Of a DNA stretch of 64,000 bases, positions 51,647 through 61,191 are shown in pieces. A model generated the notes under the pieces. That model saw nothing but the letters and a program-made list of their open reading frames with translations, made no database searches and was not told the DNA's origin. Made by a program: the position numbers and the translations under genes. Position 1 is the first letter of the stretch. Each line of letters starts with the position of its first letter. Origin of the DNA: Natrialba swarupiae (lineage in GTDB: Archaea > Halobacteriota > Halobacteria > Halobacteriales > Natrialbaceae); the NCBI RefSeq assembly GCF_008245225.1, contig NZ_VTAW01000012.1:1-64000 (forward strand). Reading direction: 5' to 3'.

Positions 51647-53059
51647 TCACCGCCGATGCAGTCGGATCCGAACGTCCTCCGCTGGACCGAACGTCGTCGT
51701 TGGCGAGATCTTCGGATCTGGGTCGCTCAGCAACTCTAGATCGAACCGCCGAAGCAGGGTTGCGACGATCAGCGTCATCTCGAGGGTCGCAAACCGCATC
51801 CCGATGCAGTGGCGGGGTCCTCCGCCGAACGGGAAGTAGGCGTACTCCGGGCGGTCGTCTTCGGAGCCGTCGGTCCAGCGCTCCGGCCTGAACTCCTCGG
51901 GTGCGTCGTAGAAGCGCTCGTCGCGGTGAATGCGAAACTGGGGCAGGGTGAGAATCGTCCCCTCGGGAATCCGGTAGCCGGCGATCACGACGTCCTCGAG
52001 TGCCCGTCGGAACAACATGTAGACCGGCGGGTAGCGCCGCATCGCTTCCGTGATCACCGCGTCGATGTACTCGAGATCCCGGACGTGCTCGGCGCTCGGC
52101 CGATCGTCACCGACGACCGACTCGAGTTCGGCACGGAGTTCGTCGACGACGTCGTCGTGCTGGGCGAGGAGCAAGAACGTGTACGTGAGCGCGACCGAAC
52201 TCGTCTCGTGGCCGGCGAAGAGGAACGTGACGAGATTGTCGCGGATCTCCGCCTCCGAGAGCGCGCATCCTTCCGATCCGCCGGCGCGGACGAGAACCGA
52301 GAGCAGGTCGTCGCCGTCGGATCCCGTCGCTCGCCGCTGGCCGATCAGTTCGTCGACCCGTCGTCTGTACTCGTCCATCGTTCGCTCGAAGCGCCGGTCG
52401 GCCAGCGACGGGACCCACTCGGGGAGAAACGTCGACAGTCGCCGTGCGTCGGCGCGGTCGTTGATCGCTCGCGCGGCCCGGACGACCGCCTCGTCGTCCG
52501 ACGTCGGATCGACCTCGAGATCGAACAACGCTTCGGCCAGTATTCGGAGTGTGAGTCGGGAAAACTCCCGGTTCGCTGCGATCACCTTGCCGTCGTCCCA
52601 GCGGTTCGCCGCCCGGTCGGCGTACGTCGCCATCGTCTCCGCGTACGACTGTACCCGATCGGTGGTGAAGACGGGTTGCATCACGCCACGTTGGCGTCGC
52701 CACTGCTCGCCGTCGCTCATCACGAGCCCCTCCGCACCGATGTCGAGGCCGAGGTCGGCGAAGAGGTAGCGCTCGAACCGTTCGTGTTCGGACACCAGCA
52801 CGCGCTCGACGTGGTCGGGGTGTAACAGCGCGGTGAACGTGTTCCTCACGATGCTGTACCGGACGACGTCCCCGTGTGCCGAAACGACGTCGTAGAAGCC
52901 GAACGGATCGTTGACGACCTGGAACGCGTTCCCGACGATTGGGTAGCCGGCGGGACCCGGCGCAGGCGGATACTCCTCGATCGGACGATCACTCTCGTTT
53001 CCTTCGCCCGCGTCGATCCCCTGACCGGTTCCGTCGGTGGCCGACGATCCTGATACCAT
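51647..53059 (-). CDS. Cytochrome P450
   Basis: 470 aa. Heme-binding FGGGPRHCIG at 411-420 with Cys418 as axial ligand; I-helix AGHETSS; K-helix ExxR in EAMRRYPP; PERF-like FRPERW. Soluble, with an acidic 30-residue N-terminus. Substrate and redox partner unknown. Divergent from a Bat-type regulator (83-bp gap), which probably controls it. Confidence 0.95.
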   Translation of the reverse strand: MVSGSSATDGTGQGIDAGEGNESDRPIEEYPPAPGPAGYPIVGNAFQVVNDPFGFYDVVSAHGDVVRYSIVRNTFTALLHPDHVERVLVSEHERFERYLFADLGLDIGAEGLVMSDGEQWRRQRGVMQPVFTTDRVQSYAETMATYADRAANRWDDGKVIAANREFSRLTLRILAEALFDLEVDPTSDDEAVVRAARAINDRADARRLSTFLPEWVPSLADRRFERTMDEYRRRVDELIGQRRATGSDGDDLLSVLVRAGGSEGCALSEAEIRDNLVTFLFAGHETSSVALTYTFLLLAQHDDVVDELRAELESVVGDDRPSAEHVRDLEYIDAVITEAMRRYPPVYMLFRRALEDVVIAGYRIPEGTILTLPQFRIHRDERFYDAPEEFRPERWTDGSEDDRPEYAYFPFGGGPRHCIGMRFATLEMTLIVATLLRRFDLELLSDPDPKISPTTTFGPAEDVRIRLHRR

Positions 53060-53113
53060 ACGCAGTGAGACGAGCCCTCGGCGGATCCGGATTACCTCGA
53101 ACCTCCTAGGGTG

Positions 53114-53121
53114 TTTTTATA
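53114..53121 (+). promoter_or_regulatory. TATA box of the Bat-type regulator gene
   Basis: TTTTTATA, centred 25 nt before the ATG at 53143, consistent with a leaderless transcript. Confidence 0.6.
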
Positions 53122-53142
53122 CTCGAGATCGAATGTCCACCG

Positions 53143-53853
53143 ATGAAGTACCTCGACGTCCGGATTCGCCAGCCCGACTGGATGCTCCACCCGATGCAGG
53201 AGTTCATCCGGTACGACGACGCCGTCCGGTACGAGGAGCTACTCACGTGGAACATTCAGGAGGGGGCGGGTCTCGAGTACGAACTGTTCTACGTAGAGGG
53301 CGACCTCGAACGCTACCGGGAGGTGATCGAGGGCGTCGAGTCGATCCGTGACTACCGGATCGCGCCCATCGACGAGAAATCGTTCCACGTCTGGGCGTGC
53401 CAGGAAACCCGACCCGAGGACCGATCGTGGCGTGCGGCGTTTGCCGACCGGAACCTGCTCGTCGTTCCGCCGGTTCGGTTCGACGACGCCGCTGCCATGG
53501 GCATGACGCTCGTGGGAGAGGGTGAGGACCTGCAGGCGGTACTCGAGGAGCTACCCGCCGACGTCGAAACGACGGTCGAGGAGATCGGCACGTACGATCG
53601 CCGCGGGGGGACAGTCGCCGGGACTCTCACCGACCGCCAGCTCGAGGCGGCGAGTACGGCGCTCCAGCTGGGTTACTACGACGTGCCGCGAACCGCGACG
53701 CTCGCCGACGTCGCGGCCGAACTCGGCTGTGCCGAGAGCTCCGCGTCCGTGGCGCTCAGACGGGCACAGCGAGCGGTCTTCTCGTGGGTGCTCGAGCGCT
53801 ACGGCGGCGCAGTTGGGACGTCGACGAGGAGCGACGGTCCGGTCGACTCCTGA
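53143..53853 (+). CDS. Bacterio-opsin-activator-type (HTH_10) regulator
   Basis: 236 aa. The C-terminal HTH_10 domain has the diagnostic LTDRQLEAASTALQLGYYDV and TLADVAAELGCAESSASVAL. The N-terminal part (LTWNIQEGAGLEYELFYVEG) is the sensor region common in this class. Leaderless. It probably regulates the adjacent divergent P450 gene. Confidence 0.9.
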   Translation: MKYLDVRIRQPDWMLHPMQEFIRYDDAVRYEELLTWNIQEGAGLEYELFYVEGDLERYREVIEGVESIRDYRIAPIDEKSFHVWACQETRPEDRSWRAAFADRNLLVVPPVRFDDAAAMGMTLVGEGEDLQAVLEELPADVETTVEEIGTYDRRGGTVAGTLTDRQLEAASTALQLGYYDVPRTATLADVAAELGCAESSASVALRRAQRAVFSWVLERYGGAVGTSTRSDGPVDS

Positions 53854-53934
53854 CTGATCGCACTCGTAGACCAGACGACGATCGATCGTGGCTCGAGCCG
53901 GCCGTTTTTGTCCTCGGAGTGCCTACGCCAACTC

Positions 53935-54924
53935 ATGCGTATCGTCACCACGCTCCCCTCGGCGACGGAGATCGTCGCCGCGCTCGGGATCGATCCGGTC
54001 GGCGTCTCCCACGAGTGTGACTTCCCGCCGCGGATCGAGTCGAACCCGTCGGTCACTCGCTCACGAATCGACGCCGACGCCTCGAGCGAGGAGATCGACC
54101 GCCAGGTCCTCGAGGTCGGCGAAGACGGGGTATACGAGGTCGACCTCGAGACGCTCGAGAAACTCGAGCCGGAGCTGATCGTCACGCAGGGGATGTGTGA
54201 CGTCTGTGCGGTCGACGAGGCCGTCGTCGCCGACGCCGTCGACGAGATCGCGGCCGATCCCGACGTGCTGACGACCGATCCCCACAGCGTCGGCGACGTA
54301 CTCGCGGACGTCGAACGGATCGGGCGGGCAGCCGGACGTGAGGACCGCGCTCGCGAGGTCCGTGCCGGCCTCGAGGAGCGGATCGACCGCATCCGAGAAC
54401 GAGTCGCGGATCGCGGTTCCGAGGGAGCGGGAATCGACGACCGGCCACGGGTCGCCATCTTCGACTGGACGGACCCGGTCATGATCGCCGGTCACTGGAC
54501 GGCCGAACTCGTCGAGTGGGCCGGCGGCGAGTACGGACTGGCCGGCGTCGGCGAGGCTTCCCGGCCGCGCGAGTGGGCGGAGATCCGCGACTACGACCCC
54601 GAGATCGTGATCGCCGCCCCCTGCGGGTTCTCCCTCGAGCAGACGGCCGAAAACCGCACCGACCTCATCGACTACGACGGCTGGGCCGACCTGACGGCCG
54701 TCCGCAAGGGACGGGTCTGGGCGATGGACGGCAACCACTACCTCAACCGGCCGGGTCCACGGCTGGTGGAGACCCTCGAAGCGCTCGCGCCGATCGTTCG
54801 GCCGGACCTGTTCGACCGATCGATCGCGCCGTCGTCGGACGGGGAGGTGGTGTGTCCGTTCGACGAACTCGGTCGACGAGGCCGGCTCGAGGGACGCGAC
54901 GGCGACGCTCGGGCCCAACCGTGA
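53935..54924 (+). CDS. btuF: Cobalamin-binding (BtuF-like) substrate-binding protein
   Basis: 329 aa. The start MRIVTTLPSATEIVAALG and later LIVTQGMCDVCAVDE and DPHSVGDVLADVERIG match BtuF/Fe3+-siderophore-type periplasmic-binding folds of the cobalamin group. There is no signal peptide or lipobox, so it would be cytoplasmic, as for several haloarchaeal members. Start at 53935 instead of the upstream frame. Its TGA overlaps the GTG of the JAMM gene by 4 nt. Confidence 0.82.
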   Translation: MRIVTTLPSATEIVAALGIDPVGVSHECDFPPRIESNPSVTRSRIDADASSEEIDRQVLEVGEDGVYEVDLETLEKLEPELIVTQGMCDVCAVDEAVVADAVDEIAADPDVLTTDPHSVGDVLADVERIGRAAGREDRAREVRAGLEERIDRIRERVADRGSEGAGIDDRPRVAIFDWTDPVMIAGHWTAELVEWAGGEYGLAGVGEASRPREWAEIRDYDPEIVIAAPCGFSLEQTAENRTDLIDYDGWADLTAVRKGRVWAMDGNHYLNRPGPRLVETLEALAPIVRPDLFDRSIAPSSDGEVVCPFDELGRRGRLEGRDGDARAQP

Positions 54925-55466
54925 GTCCGAATCGCGATCCAGACGAGCCCGGCGCGAGACCGATCGACCGGGAGCGTCGCCGCTCGTCCGACGAACCCGT
55001 CGACGCCGCCGTTTCTGGCCCCGCACTCGTCGTTCCCGACGCCGTTCGTGACGCCATCCTCGAGCGCGCCCGTGCCGGCCGGCCTCACGAGGTCTGTGGC
55101 GTTCTCGGCGGACCGTTCGATCCCGACGGGCGAAACCGCGTTCGATCGCAGTACCCCGCCGAGAACGTCGCCGACCGACCTCGAACGCGATACCGAATCG
55201 ACCCCGAGGAGCAGTTCCAGATCTTCGAGCAACTCGAGGAGCGGGGGGAAGAGATCGTCGGCTTCTACCACTCTCACCCGCGTGGACCGGCGGAACCGAG
55301 TGAGACCGATGTCACGGAGGCAACCTGGCCGGAGCGGTCCTACCTGATCGTCTCGCTAGAACCCCTCGAGATCGGATCCTGGCGCTGGCGGCCGGCCGAC
55401 GCCGGAAACGACGCGAGCTCCGAGCCCAGGGGGCGATTCGAACGCGAGCGACTCCTCCTCGAGTAA
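54921..55466 (+). CDS. JAMM/MPN+ metalloprotease (SAMP desampylase type)
   Basis: 181 aa with a GTG start overlapping btuF. An approximately 35-residue disordered N-terminus precedes the MPN domain: Glu in RPHEVCGVLGG and the zinc motif HSHPRGPAEPSETD, an exact HxHx7Sx2D. Archaeal relatives such as HvJAMM1 of Haloferax cleave ubiquitin-like SAMP proteins from targets. It may instead act in molybdopterin/thiolation chemistry, where JAMM enzymes also occur. Confidence 0.88.
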   Translation: MSPNRDPDEPGARPIDRERRRSSDEPVDAAVSGPALVVPDAVRDAILERARAGRPHEVCGVLGGPFDPDGRNRVRSQYPAENVADRPRTRYRIDPEEQFQIFEQLEERGEEIVGFYHSHPRGPAEPSETDVTEATWPERSYLIVSLEPLEIGSWRWRPADAGNDASSEPRGRFERERLLLE

Positions 55467-55567
55467 ATATCCGTCCCTCGTCCTCCGTTTGTCCGTACAA
55501 ATCGAGTGATACGGCCCCGACCCCTGGAGGAATCAATAGTTAAGGGGTGTGGAATGCAGTATGTGGT

Positions 55568-55942
55568 ATGGACGTCATCCACGCCGCAATCTGGGTATCG
55601 GATCTCGACGACGCCCGCGCGTTCTTCGTCGACGCACTCGACCTCGAGGAGAACTGGTCGTTCACGCTCGACGGTATCGAAAACGTCTACGTCGGCGGCG
55701 ATCACGGTGAGATTCAGCTTCGGTACGATCCCGACCGGGAGGATCCGGATCCGGACCGGACGGGACTGGACCACCTTGCAGTCTCGGTCGAGGACGTCGA
55801 CGCGACGACCGAACGCGTCGTCGAGGAAACCGGCTGCGACGTCGTCGACGGACCGCTGACGGTCGACGACGCCGATGCCCGCGTCTCGTTTCTCGAAGGT
55901 CCGGACGGCTACGTCGTCGAACTGGTCGAACCGCTCGAGTAA
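55568..55942 (+). CDS. VOC-family (glyoxalase/bleomycin resistance) protein
   Basis: 124 aa, one VOC domain with two beta-alpha-beta-beta-beta halves. Candidate metal ligands are His5 in VIHAAIWVSD, His in GLDHLAVSV, and Glu in GYVVELVEPLE. Lactoylglutathione-lyase-like, but the substrate is undefined. The ATG at 55568 is preferred to the frame start at 55547; TAGTTAAG at about 55537 is the likely TATA region. Confidence 0.88.
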   Translation: MDVIHAAIWVSDLDDARAFFVDALDLEENWSFTLDGIENVYVGGDHGEIQLRYDPDREDPDPDRTGLDHLAVSVEDVDATTERVVEETGCDVVDGPLTVDDADARVSFLEGPDGYVVELVEPLE

Positions 55943-56209
55943 CTGCGACGACCCCGCAGATACACCGGAAAATCGCTCATAAGGGGTGTCGGAGGCGCCA
56001 TCGTGTTCCTGCGACGAATCGGGAGATGGTCACGAGAGATCGGTCACAGCTATCCCAGAACTGATCTCCGGCCGGGAGATGGCCGTCGAACGCAACTCGT
56101 GTTGATCGACGGCGAACTGGATTCTGTCCCCCGTACGACGGTTCCACTCGTGATCGACCGCGATAGGGCTGACAGTGGCTTTTTCCCATCGCTCGCCGAA
56201 CAGTCCGGC

Positions 56210-56998
56210 ATGACGTTCGCTACGATGCTCCGCGACCGCGAGTCACTCGTCGGCACCTGGGTCGCACTGAACGATCCGGCAGTCGCCGAGATCAGCGCCG
56301 GCCTCGAGTTCGACGCTGTCGTAATCGACGGCGAGCACTCGGTCAACTCGATCGAGACGATCACCGAGATGGCCCGCGCAGTGGACGCCGCCGATGTCGA
56401 CGGCGACAGCGACCCCGGGACGATCGTCCGCCTCTCGACGAACGATACGACGGAGATCAAGCGCGTCCTCGATGCCGGCGTAGACGGTGTGATGGCTCCG
56501 ATGATAGACGACCCCCAGGACGCGCAGGCGTTCGTCGAGGCCACCCGCTACCCACACGAGGGCGTCCGTGGCGTCGGCTACGGCCGCGCCACCGAGTACG
56601 GGGAGGCGTTCCCCGAGTATGTCGACCGGGCGAACGACGAGATCGTCACGATCGCCCAGATCGAAACCGAAGCCGGCCTCGAGAACGTCGAGGAGATCGC
56701 CGCCGTCGACGGCCTCGACGGCCTGTTCGTCGGACCGGCCGACCTTTCGGCCGCGCTCGGGATCTTCGGTGAGACCGAAAGCGACGAGTTTCTCGCAGCC
56801 GTCGACCGCACTCTCGAGGCAGGCCACGCGGTCGACAAGCCGGTCTCGATACTCGCGCTCGATGGAGACGAGATCGAACGGTGGGTCGACCACGGTTTCG
56901 ACATCGTGTTCGCTGGCGTCGACATCGACTACGTGAAGATGGGTGGACGGCGCGCGAAGGCGACGTTCGAGGATGCCGCCGGGACTCGAGACGAGTAA
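56210..56998 (+). CDS. HpcH/HpaI aldolase family protein
   Basis: 262 aa. Class-II aldolase of the 2-keto-3-deoxy sugar-acid or 4-hydroxy-2-oxovalerate type. The N-terminal VGTWVALNDPAVAEISAG, DAVVIDGEHS, metal-ligand Glu in QIETEAGLENVEEI, and FVGPADLSAALG are all family hallmarks. Start at the ATG 56210; MLRDRE at 56225 is possible. The preceding 267-bp gap holds no gene. Confidence 0.9.
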   Translation: MTFATMLRDRESLVGTWVALNDPAVAEISAGLEFDAVVIDGEHSVNSIETITEMARAVDAADVDGDSDPGTIVRLSTNDTTEIKRVLDAGVDGVMAPMIDDPQDAQAFVEATRYPHEGVRGVGYGRATEYGEAFPEYVDRANDEIVTIAQIETEAGLENVEEIAAVDGLDGLFVGPADLSAALGIFGETESDEFLAAVDRTLEAGHAVDKPVSILALDGDEIERWVDHGFDIVFAGVDIDYVKMGGRRAKATFEDAAGTRDE

Positions 56999-57085
56999 TC
57001 CGACGTGTCGGTTCGATACTGGGACGGGGAATCAGCACCACGAACGATGTACACGCCAGGTCGGCACGAATCCAGACGGCGGCCG

Positions 57086-58747
57086 CTACAGCCGCTTGCT
57101 TACGTACGGCCCGTCCTGGTGATAGCCGAGTTTCTCCCGGTAGTACTCTCGAGCGCCGATACCCGAAATCACACTCAGCTTGTCGTAGCCCGCCTCTGAC
57201 GCCAGCGTCTCGGCGCGTTCCATCAGCCGACGGCCGTAGCCCTGATGTTGGTGCTGGCCGCTCTCGCTCTCGCCGCCGACGGCGACCTCCGTCCCGTAGA
57301 CGTGGAGTTCACGGACGAGCGCGGCGTTCTCGAGTTCCGGCCTGACGGGATCGTTCGGGAACCGGAGCCGACAGAAGCCGACCAGCAGGTCCGTCTCGAA
57401 GTCCTCGAAGGAGATGAAGTGTTCCGTCCCGCCGCAGGCCTCGTAGGTCATGACGTCGAGTTCGACGGTTTCGGGTTCCTCGTCGTTCATCCCCGCTTCA
57501 CGACAGCGGATGCAATCACAGGAGCCGCCGCGATCCTCGAGTCGCTGGCGTGCGAGTTGTCGGAGGTTCGACTTCCAGACGCCCGCGTCGATGTGATCGG
57601 CGGGGATGTCCCGTTGGACACGCTGGAGTCTGGTGTATCGGGGGATCATCTCCTTGATCTCCGCGACGAGTTCGGCGGCCTCGTCGTTCGAGAGCGGCTC
57701 GTACTCGCCTCTATGCCACCAGTCGTAGGTCGCGGTGTCGCGGACGACCAGCGTCGGATAGATCTTCAGGTAGTCCGGCCGCCACTGCTCGTTTTCGAAG
57801 AGTTCACGGAAATCCTCGAGACACATCTCTGTGGACATGCCGGGCTGGCCCGGCATCATGTGGAAGCCGACCTTGAACGCCGAGTCGCGCAGGCGGCGGT
57901 TGGCGTCGATCGAGTCCTGGGTGCCGTGGCCGCGGTGCATTTCTCGATTTATCCGCTCGTAGGTGGTCTGGACTCCCACTTCGACCTTGGTCCCGCCTAG
58001 CTCGAGCATCCGGTCGATCTGCTCGGGATCGCACCAGTCGGGTTTCGTCTCGAACGTCGTCCCGATGTTGCGGACGTCGTTCGTCTCGTTTTCGGCGATG
58101 ACGTCCTCGACGTAGCGCCACTCGTATTCGTCGGGATCCTGGGCGAAGCTGACACCCTCCGCTGGCTCCGGTTGCTTCTCGACGTCGAAATCGTTCATCG
58201 CCTCGAGTGCGCGCTTGACGAACCACTCCTGGTAGTCGTGGCTCCGGGCGGTCATCGTCCCACCCATCAGGATGAGTTCGACCTTGTCGACGGGGTGGCC
58301 GATTTCGCGCAGTTGCTCGAGTCGGAGCGTCACCTGCCCGTAGGGGTCGTAATCGTTCTGGACGCCCCGTGCGGCGGCGGGTTCCTCGCCCGTGTAGCTC
58401 TGGGAGGAGGAAAACTCCGAATCCGGGCCGCCGGGACAGTACAGACACTTCCCGTGGGGGCATCGTTCGGGCGAGGTCATGATCGCGACCGGCGAGACGC
58501 CCGACGCGGTGCGGACGGGCTTGCGCTGGAGGACTTCCTCGAGTTCCTCGCGGCGCTCGAGAGGTGCGTAATCGAGCACCTCGGAGTTTTTCGGTACCTT
58601 CGGCGCGGAGTACTCCGAGCAGGCCTCGAGTTTGGCCGTTTCGACCTCGTCGCGTTCGATCTCGCCGGCGAGGATGCGCTCGACGAGCGTCTCACAGACC
58701 TGCTCGAACGCGTCGGTCTCGGTCGGATCGGGCGTCTCGGTACTCAC
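57086..58747 (-). CDS. elp3: tRNA uridine(34) acetyltransferase Elp3
   Basis: 553 aa with a GTG start. The radical SAM cluster is C96, C101 and C104 (CPHGKCLYC). The following LILMGGTMTA and KVEVGVQTTYERIN match Elp3. A Cys pair at CDCIRC lies in the linker. The GNAT acetyltransferase domain covers the last 100 residues (GYGRRLMERAETLASEAG). It starts cm5U modification of wobble uridines in tRNA. Confidence 0.96.
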   Translation of the reverse strand: MSTETPDPTETDAFEQVCETLVERILAGEIERDEVETAKLEACSEYSAPKVPKNSEVLDYAPLERREELEEVLQRKPVRTASGVSPVAIMTSPERCPHGKCLYCPGGPDSEFSSSQSYTGEEPAAARGVQNDYDPYGQVTLRLEQLREIGHPVDKVELILMGGTMTARSHDYQEWFVKRALEAMNDFDVEKQPEPAEGVSFAQDPDEYEWRYVEDVIAENETNDVRNIGTTFETKPDWCDPEQIDRMLELGGTKVEVGVQTTYERINREMHRGHGTQDSIDANRRLRDSAFKVGFHMMPGQPGMSTEMCLEDFRELFENEQWRPDYLKIYPTLVVRDTATYDWWHRGEYEPLSNDEAAELVAEIKEMIPRYTRLQRVQRDIPADHIDAGVWKSNLRQLARQRLEDRGGSCDCIRCREAGMNDEEPETVELDVMTYEACGGTEHFISFEDFETDLLVGFCRLRFPNDPVRPELENAALVRELHVYGTEVAVGGESESGQHQHQGYGRRLMERAETLASEAGYDKLSVISGIGAREYYREKLGYHQDGPYVSKRL

Positions 58748-58801
58748 TACAGGGGTTTCGTCGCGCGTCGCGAATAAGCGTGTCGGACTCGAGAACGGAG
58801 C

Positions 58802-59421
58802 TCACCCCGGTCGCGAACTGCTGTCCTCCCCACGGCCGTACTGCTCGCGCGTGATCGTGTACCGGTGGCGGTCGACGATTCGACCGTCCGGCCGAACCGT
58901 CGCGTTCCTGATCAGGCCGTCGTAGCCGCCGCCGAAGCGCTCGACGTAGCCCTCGACTGTGGATCGGGACCTCTCGTTTTCGCCCTCGACTGGAATCGCG
59001 ACGAGATCCAGATCGAGCCGGTCGAACGCGAGTTCGATCAACGCCGCCGCTCGCTCGCCGGAGTAGCCACGGCCCCAGAACCGCTTTCGCAACCAGATTC
59101 CCGGCGTCGCCGTCTGCGTCTCCCAGTCGACGATCAGACAGGCCGCTCCCGCGATCTCGCCGGCGCCGTCCTCGCCCTCCCGCGGTCGAATCAGGTACTG
59201 CGCTCGCGTCCCGTCATCCCACTTCGCCCCGAGATCCTCGACGTACTCGGCGGTCTCGTTCGGCGTTTCGTGGGGCGACCACGGTAAGTACGCGGTCACG
59301 TTCTCGATATTGGGATTCGGTGCGAACAGAGTCAGTAGTACTCGAGGACGTCGGCGGTCTCCCGACAGAGCCACTCGAGGTAGAGTCGGTTGGTCCAGAG
59401 TTCGGGCGGAAACAGTGACAT
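58802..59421 (-). pseudogene. GNAT N-acetyltransferase, disrupted near its N-terminus
   Basis: The body reads as a RimJ-type GNAT domain (PNPNIENVTAYLPWSPHETP, GIWLRKRFWGRGYSGERAAA). A conventional N-terminus begins at the ATG 59421 (MSLFPPELWTNRLYLEWLCR) about 31 nt after a TATA box (59447-59457). The two lie in different frames. Frame one meets TGA at 59334-59332 just after LEYY. Restoring a CGA there and one base near 59322 would give LEYYRLCS and then PNPNIENV, as in family members. So there are two lesions, or one lesion plus a sequencing error. The GTG at 59374 for the intact frame has no support. Confidence 0.8.
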
Positions 59422-59628
59422 CGCTATACGACGTATCTGTTCAGTGTTGTATAACTTTGGCCACCAATATGCAGTAACAGAGATCGTCCCCAGGAGGTTC
59501 GATCTCGCTCGAACGCCCTGATCGAAAACACCGGCTCTACGCGGACTGCTGTCAGTAGGGTGTCTTAAACGATCGAACTGTGCAGCAGGAACGACGATCG
59601 GTCTGGTCGTCGTACCGTATTCGTAGAG

Positions 59629-60354
59629 ATGAACGTGGATTGGCCGTTCGAGTGGGGCGGATCGAAACGAAACGAACCGTCAGAGGTAGATCGGCTCTGG
59701 ACGAGCCTCGGAGCAGCCACGCTGGTTCTCGCCGTGATCTTCGCAGGCATCGCCGGATACTACGCCGCGGTGGGGGAGGCGGGAGCCGAACCGCCTGCAG
59801 GCGTCGTCTACGGCGCGACCGGCGTCGGGTTTCTCCTCGCTGGAGCTTTTCTGTGGTGGCGCTTCGACGAATCCGAACGCTGCGTCGCGTTCCCCGTAGG
59901 CCGGCCGAACCGGGCCGAACTGGTCTGGACGCTCGCGTTCGTTCCGCTGGGCGTAGCCGCGTTCGTCGGCGGCGAGTGGGTCGCGGGAGTACTCGGGTTC
60001 GAGATGACCGCATTCTACGACTACGACCTGACGAACCCGGTGACGCTCCTCGCAGTGTTGTTCGGGCCGGTGATCGTCGGCCCGTTGGTCGAAGAACTCA
60101 TCTACAGGGGGGCACTTCTCTCCTCGCTCGAGGGGCGTGGATGGTCGCCGATCGCAGCGGGTCTCGGATCGATCGTCGTCTTCGCCGGCTCCCACGTCTT
60201 CGCGCTCGGTATCGCGGGCGTGTTCGCCATCGCCGCGTGGGCCGTCTTTCCGACTGTCCTCAGACTCCGGTTCGAGAATCTCACTGGTGCGTGGCTCCTC
60301 CACGTGCTCAACAACGTCTACGCCTACGTAATTGCGGTTCACTTTGTCCTTTGA
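59629..60354 (+). CDS. CPBP-family intramembrane metalloprotease
   Basis: 241 aa, about seven membrane segments. CPBP motifs: EELIYR with Glu155/Glu156, FAGSH, and HVLNN near the C-terminus. All metal-site residues are present. Substrate unknown; CPBP proteins range from CaaX-like proteases to bacteriocin immunity. It is convergent with the second Bat-type regulator (12 nt). Confidence 0.88.
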   Translation: MNVDWPFEWGGSKRNEPSEVDRLWTSLGAATLVLAVIFAGIAGYYAAVGEAGAEPPAGVVYGATGVGFLLAGAFLWWRFDESERCVAFPVGRPNRAELVWTLAFVPLGVAAFVGGEWVAGVLGFEMTAFYDYDLTNPVTLLAVLFGPVIVGPLVEELIYRGALLSSLEGRGWSPIAAGLGSIVVFAGSHVFALGIAGVFAIAAWAVFPTVLRLRFENLTGAWLLHVLNNVYAYVIAVHFVL

Positions 60355-60366
60355 TTGCGCGCTGTG

Positions 60367-61029
60367 TCAGTCGTCGACCGACGCGACGAGCGCGTGAACG
60401 ATCTCCCGTTCGGCCCGTCGCAACAGGTCCGACGCCGTGCTCTCCGTACACTCGAGTTCCTCGGCGACGTCCGCGAGCGACCCGGCTCGAGGGACGTCGT
60501 AGTATCCCCGACGCGTGGCGACTCGCAACGCACGGTACTGTCTGGTCGTCAGACGGTCGGTGATCCGCCGGCCGCGTCCGTGATACTCCCCGACGGAGTC
60601 GATTTCGACCGACACGGCCTCGGAGAGGTCGTCGACGACTTCGCCCAACGTCTCGAACGCACCGAGGATCGTGATTCGGACGACGCCGTCCTCGACGACG
60701 ACCGGGGGGACGTGAATGAGGTCGTGTTCGAGAAACGCCGTCCACCACGACGGGCGCTCGTGGGCGTTCGCCTCCTGGAGGTAAACGTAGAACCGCTCGT
60801 CGTCGACGGGACGGATCTCGTACTGGACGATTTCGGACGCCTCCGCCAGCGCGTCCGCGTAGACGTCCGGATCGCCGTGGACGAAACTGAGCTGGTTGAG
60901 CACCATCCCGCGACTCATTCGCCACGTGAGCAGTTCCTCCCGGACGATCGCCTCGCTCGAGGCGAGTGTGCGACTGAGCTCCGACTGGTAGGCCGGACCC
61001 GGCTCGACGGTCAGATCGACGAACTGCAT
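60367..61029 (-). CDS. Bacterio-opsin-activator-type (HTH_10) regulator
   Basis: 220 aa. HTH_10 signature LTTRQYRALRVATRRGYYDV and SLADVAEELECTESTASDLL at the C-terminus; N-terminal sensor region VREELLTWRMSRGMVLNQLS. Start at the ATG 61029 (MQFVDLTVEPG). Divergent from an SMR drug exporter across 162 bp, which it probably controls. Confidence 0.9.
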   Translation of the reverse strand: MQFVDLTVEPGPAYQSELSRTLASSEAIVREELLTWRMSRGMVLNQLSFVHGDPDVYADALAEASEIVQYEIRPVDDERFYVYLQEANAHERPSWWTAFLEHDLIHVPPVVVEDGVVRITILGAFETLGEVVDDLSEAVSVEIDSVGEYHGRGRRITDRLTTRQYRALRVATRRGYYDVPRAGSLADVAEELECTESTASDLLRRAEREIVHALVASVDD

Positions 61030-61191
61030 CGTACGAACGGGTTGGACGCCCGAAAAGAAATGCGCGCCGATAGTCGACACGCCGGTCTCGCGCCCCCTGG
61101 AAGAGACGAACGGCCCGTCGACGTGCCCAACGCTGGACAAGTGGGACCACGTTTGAGAGCGACTAAGACGGTCTCGAACGCCTTCGAACGC

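Noticed and set aside
55506-55540. Further copy of the 85-bp hairpin (GTGATACGG)
   Set aside because: Only about 8 bases match an outer arm, with no partner arm or inner stem.
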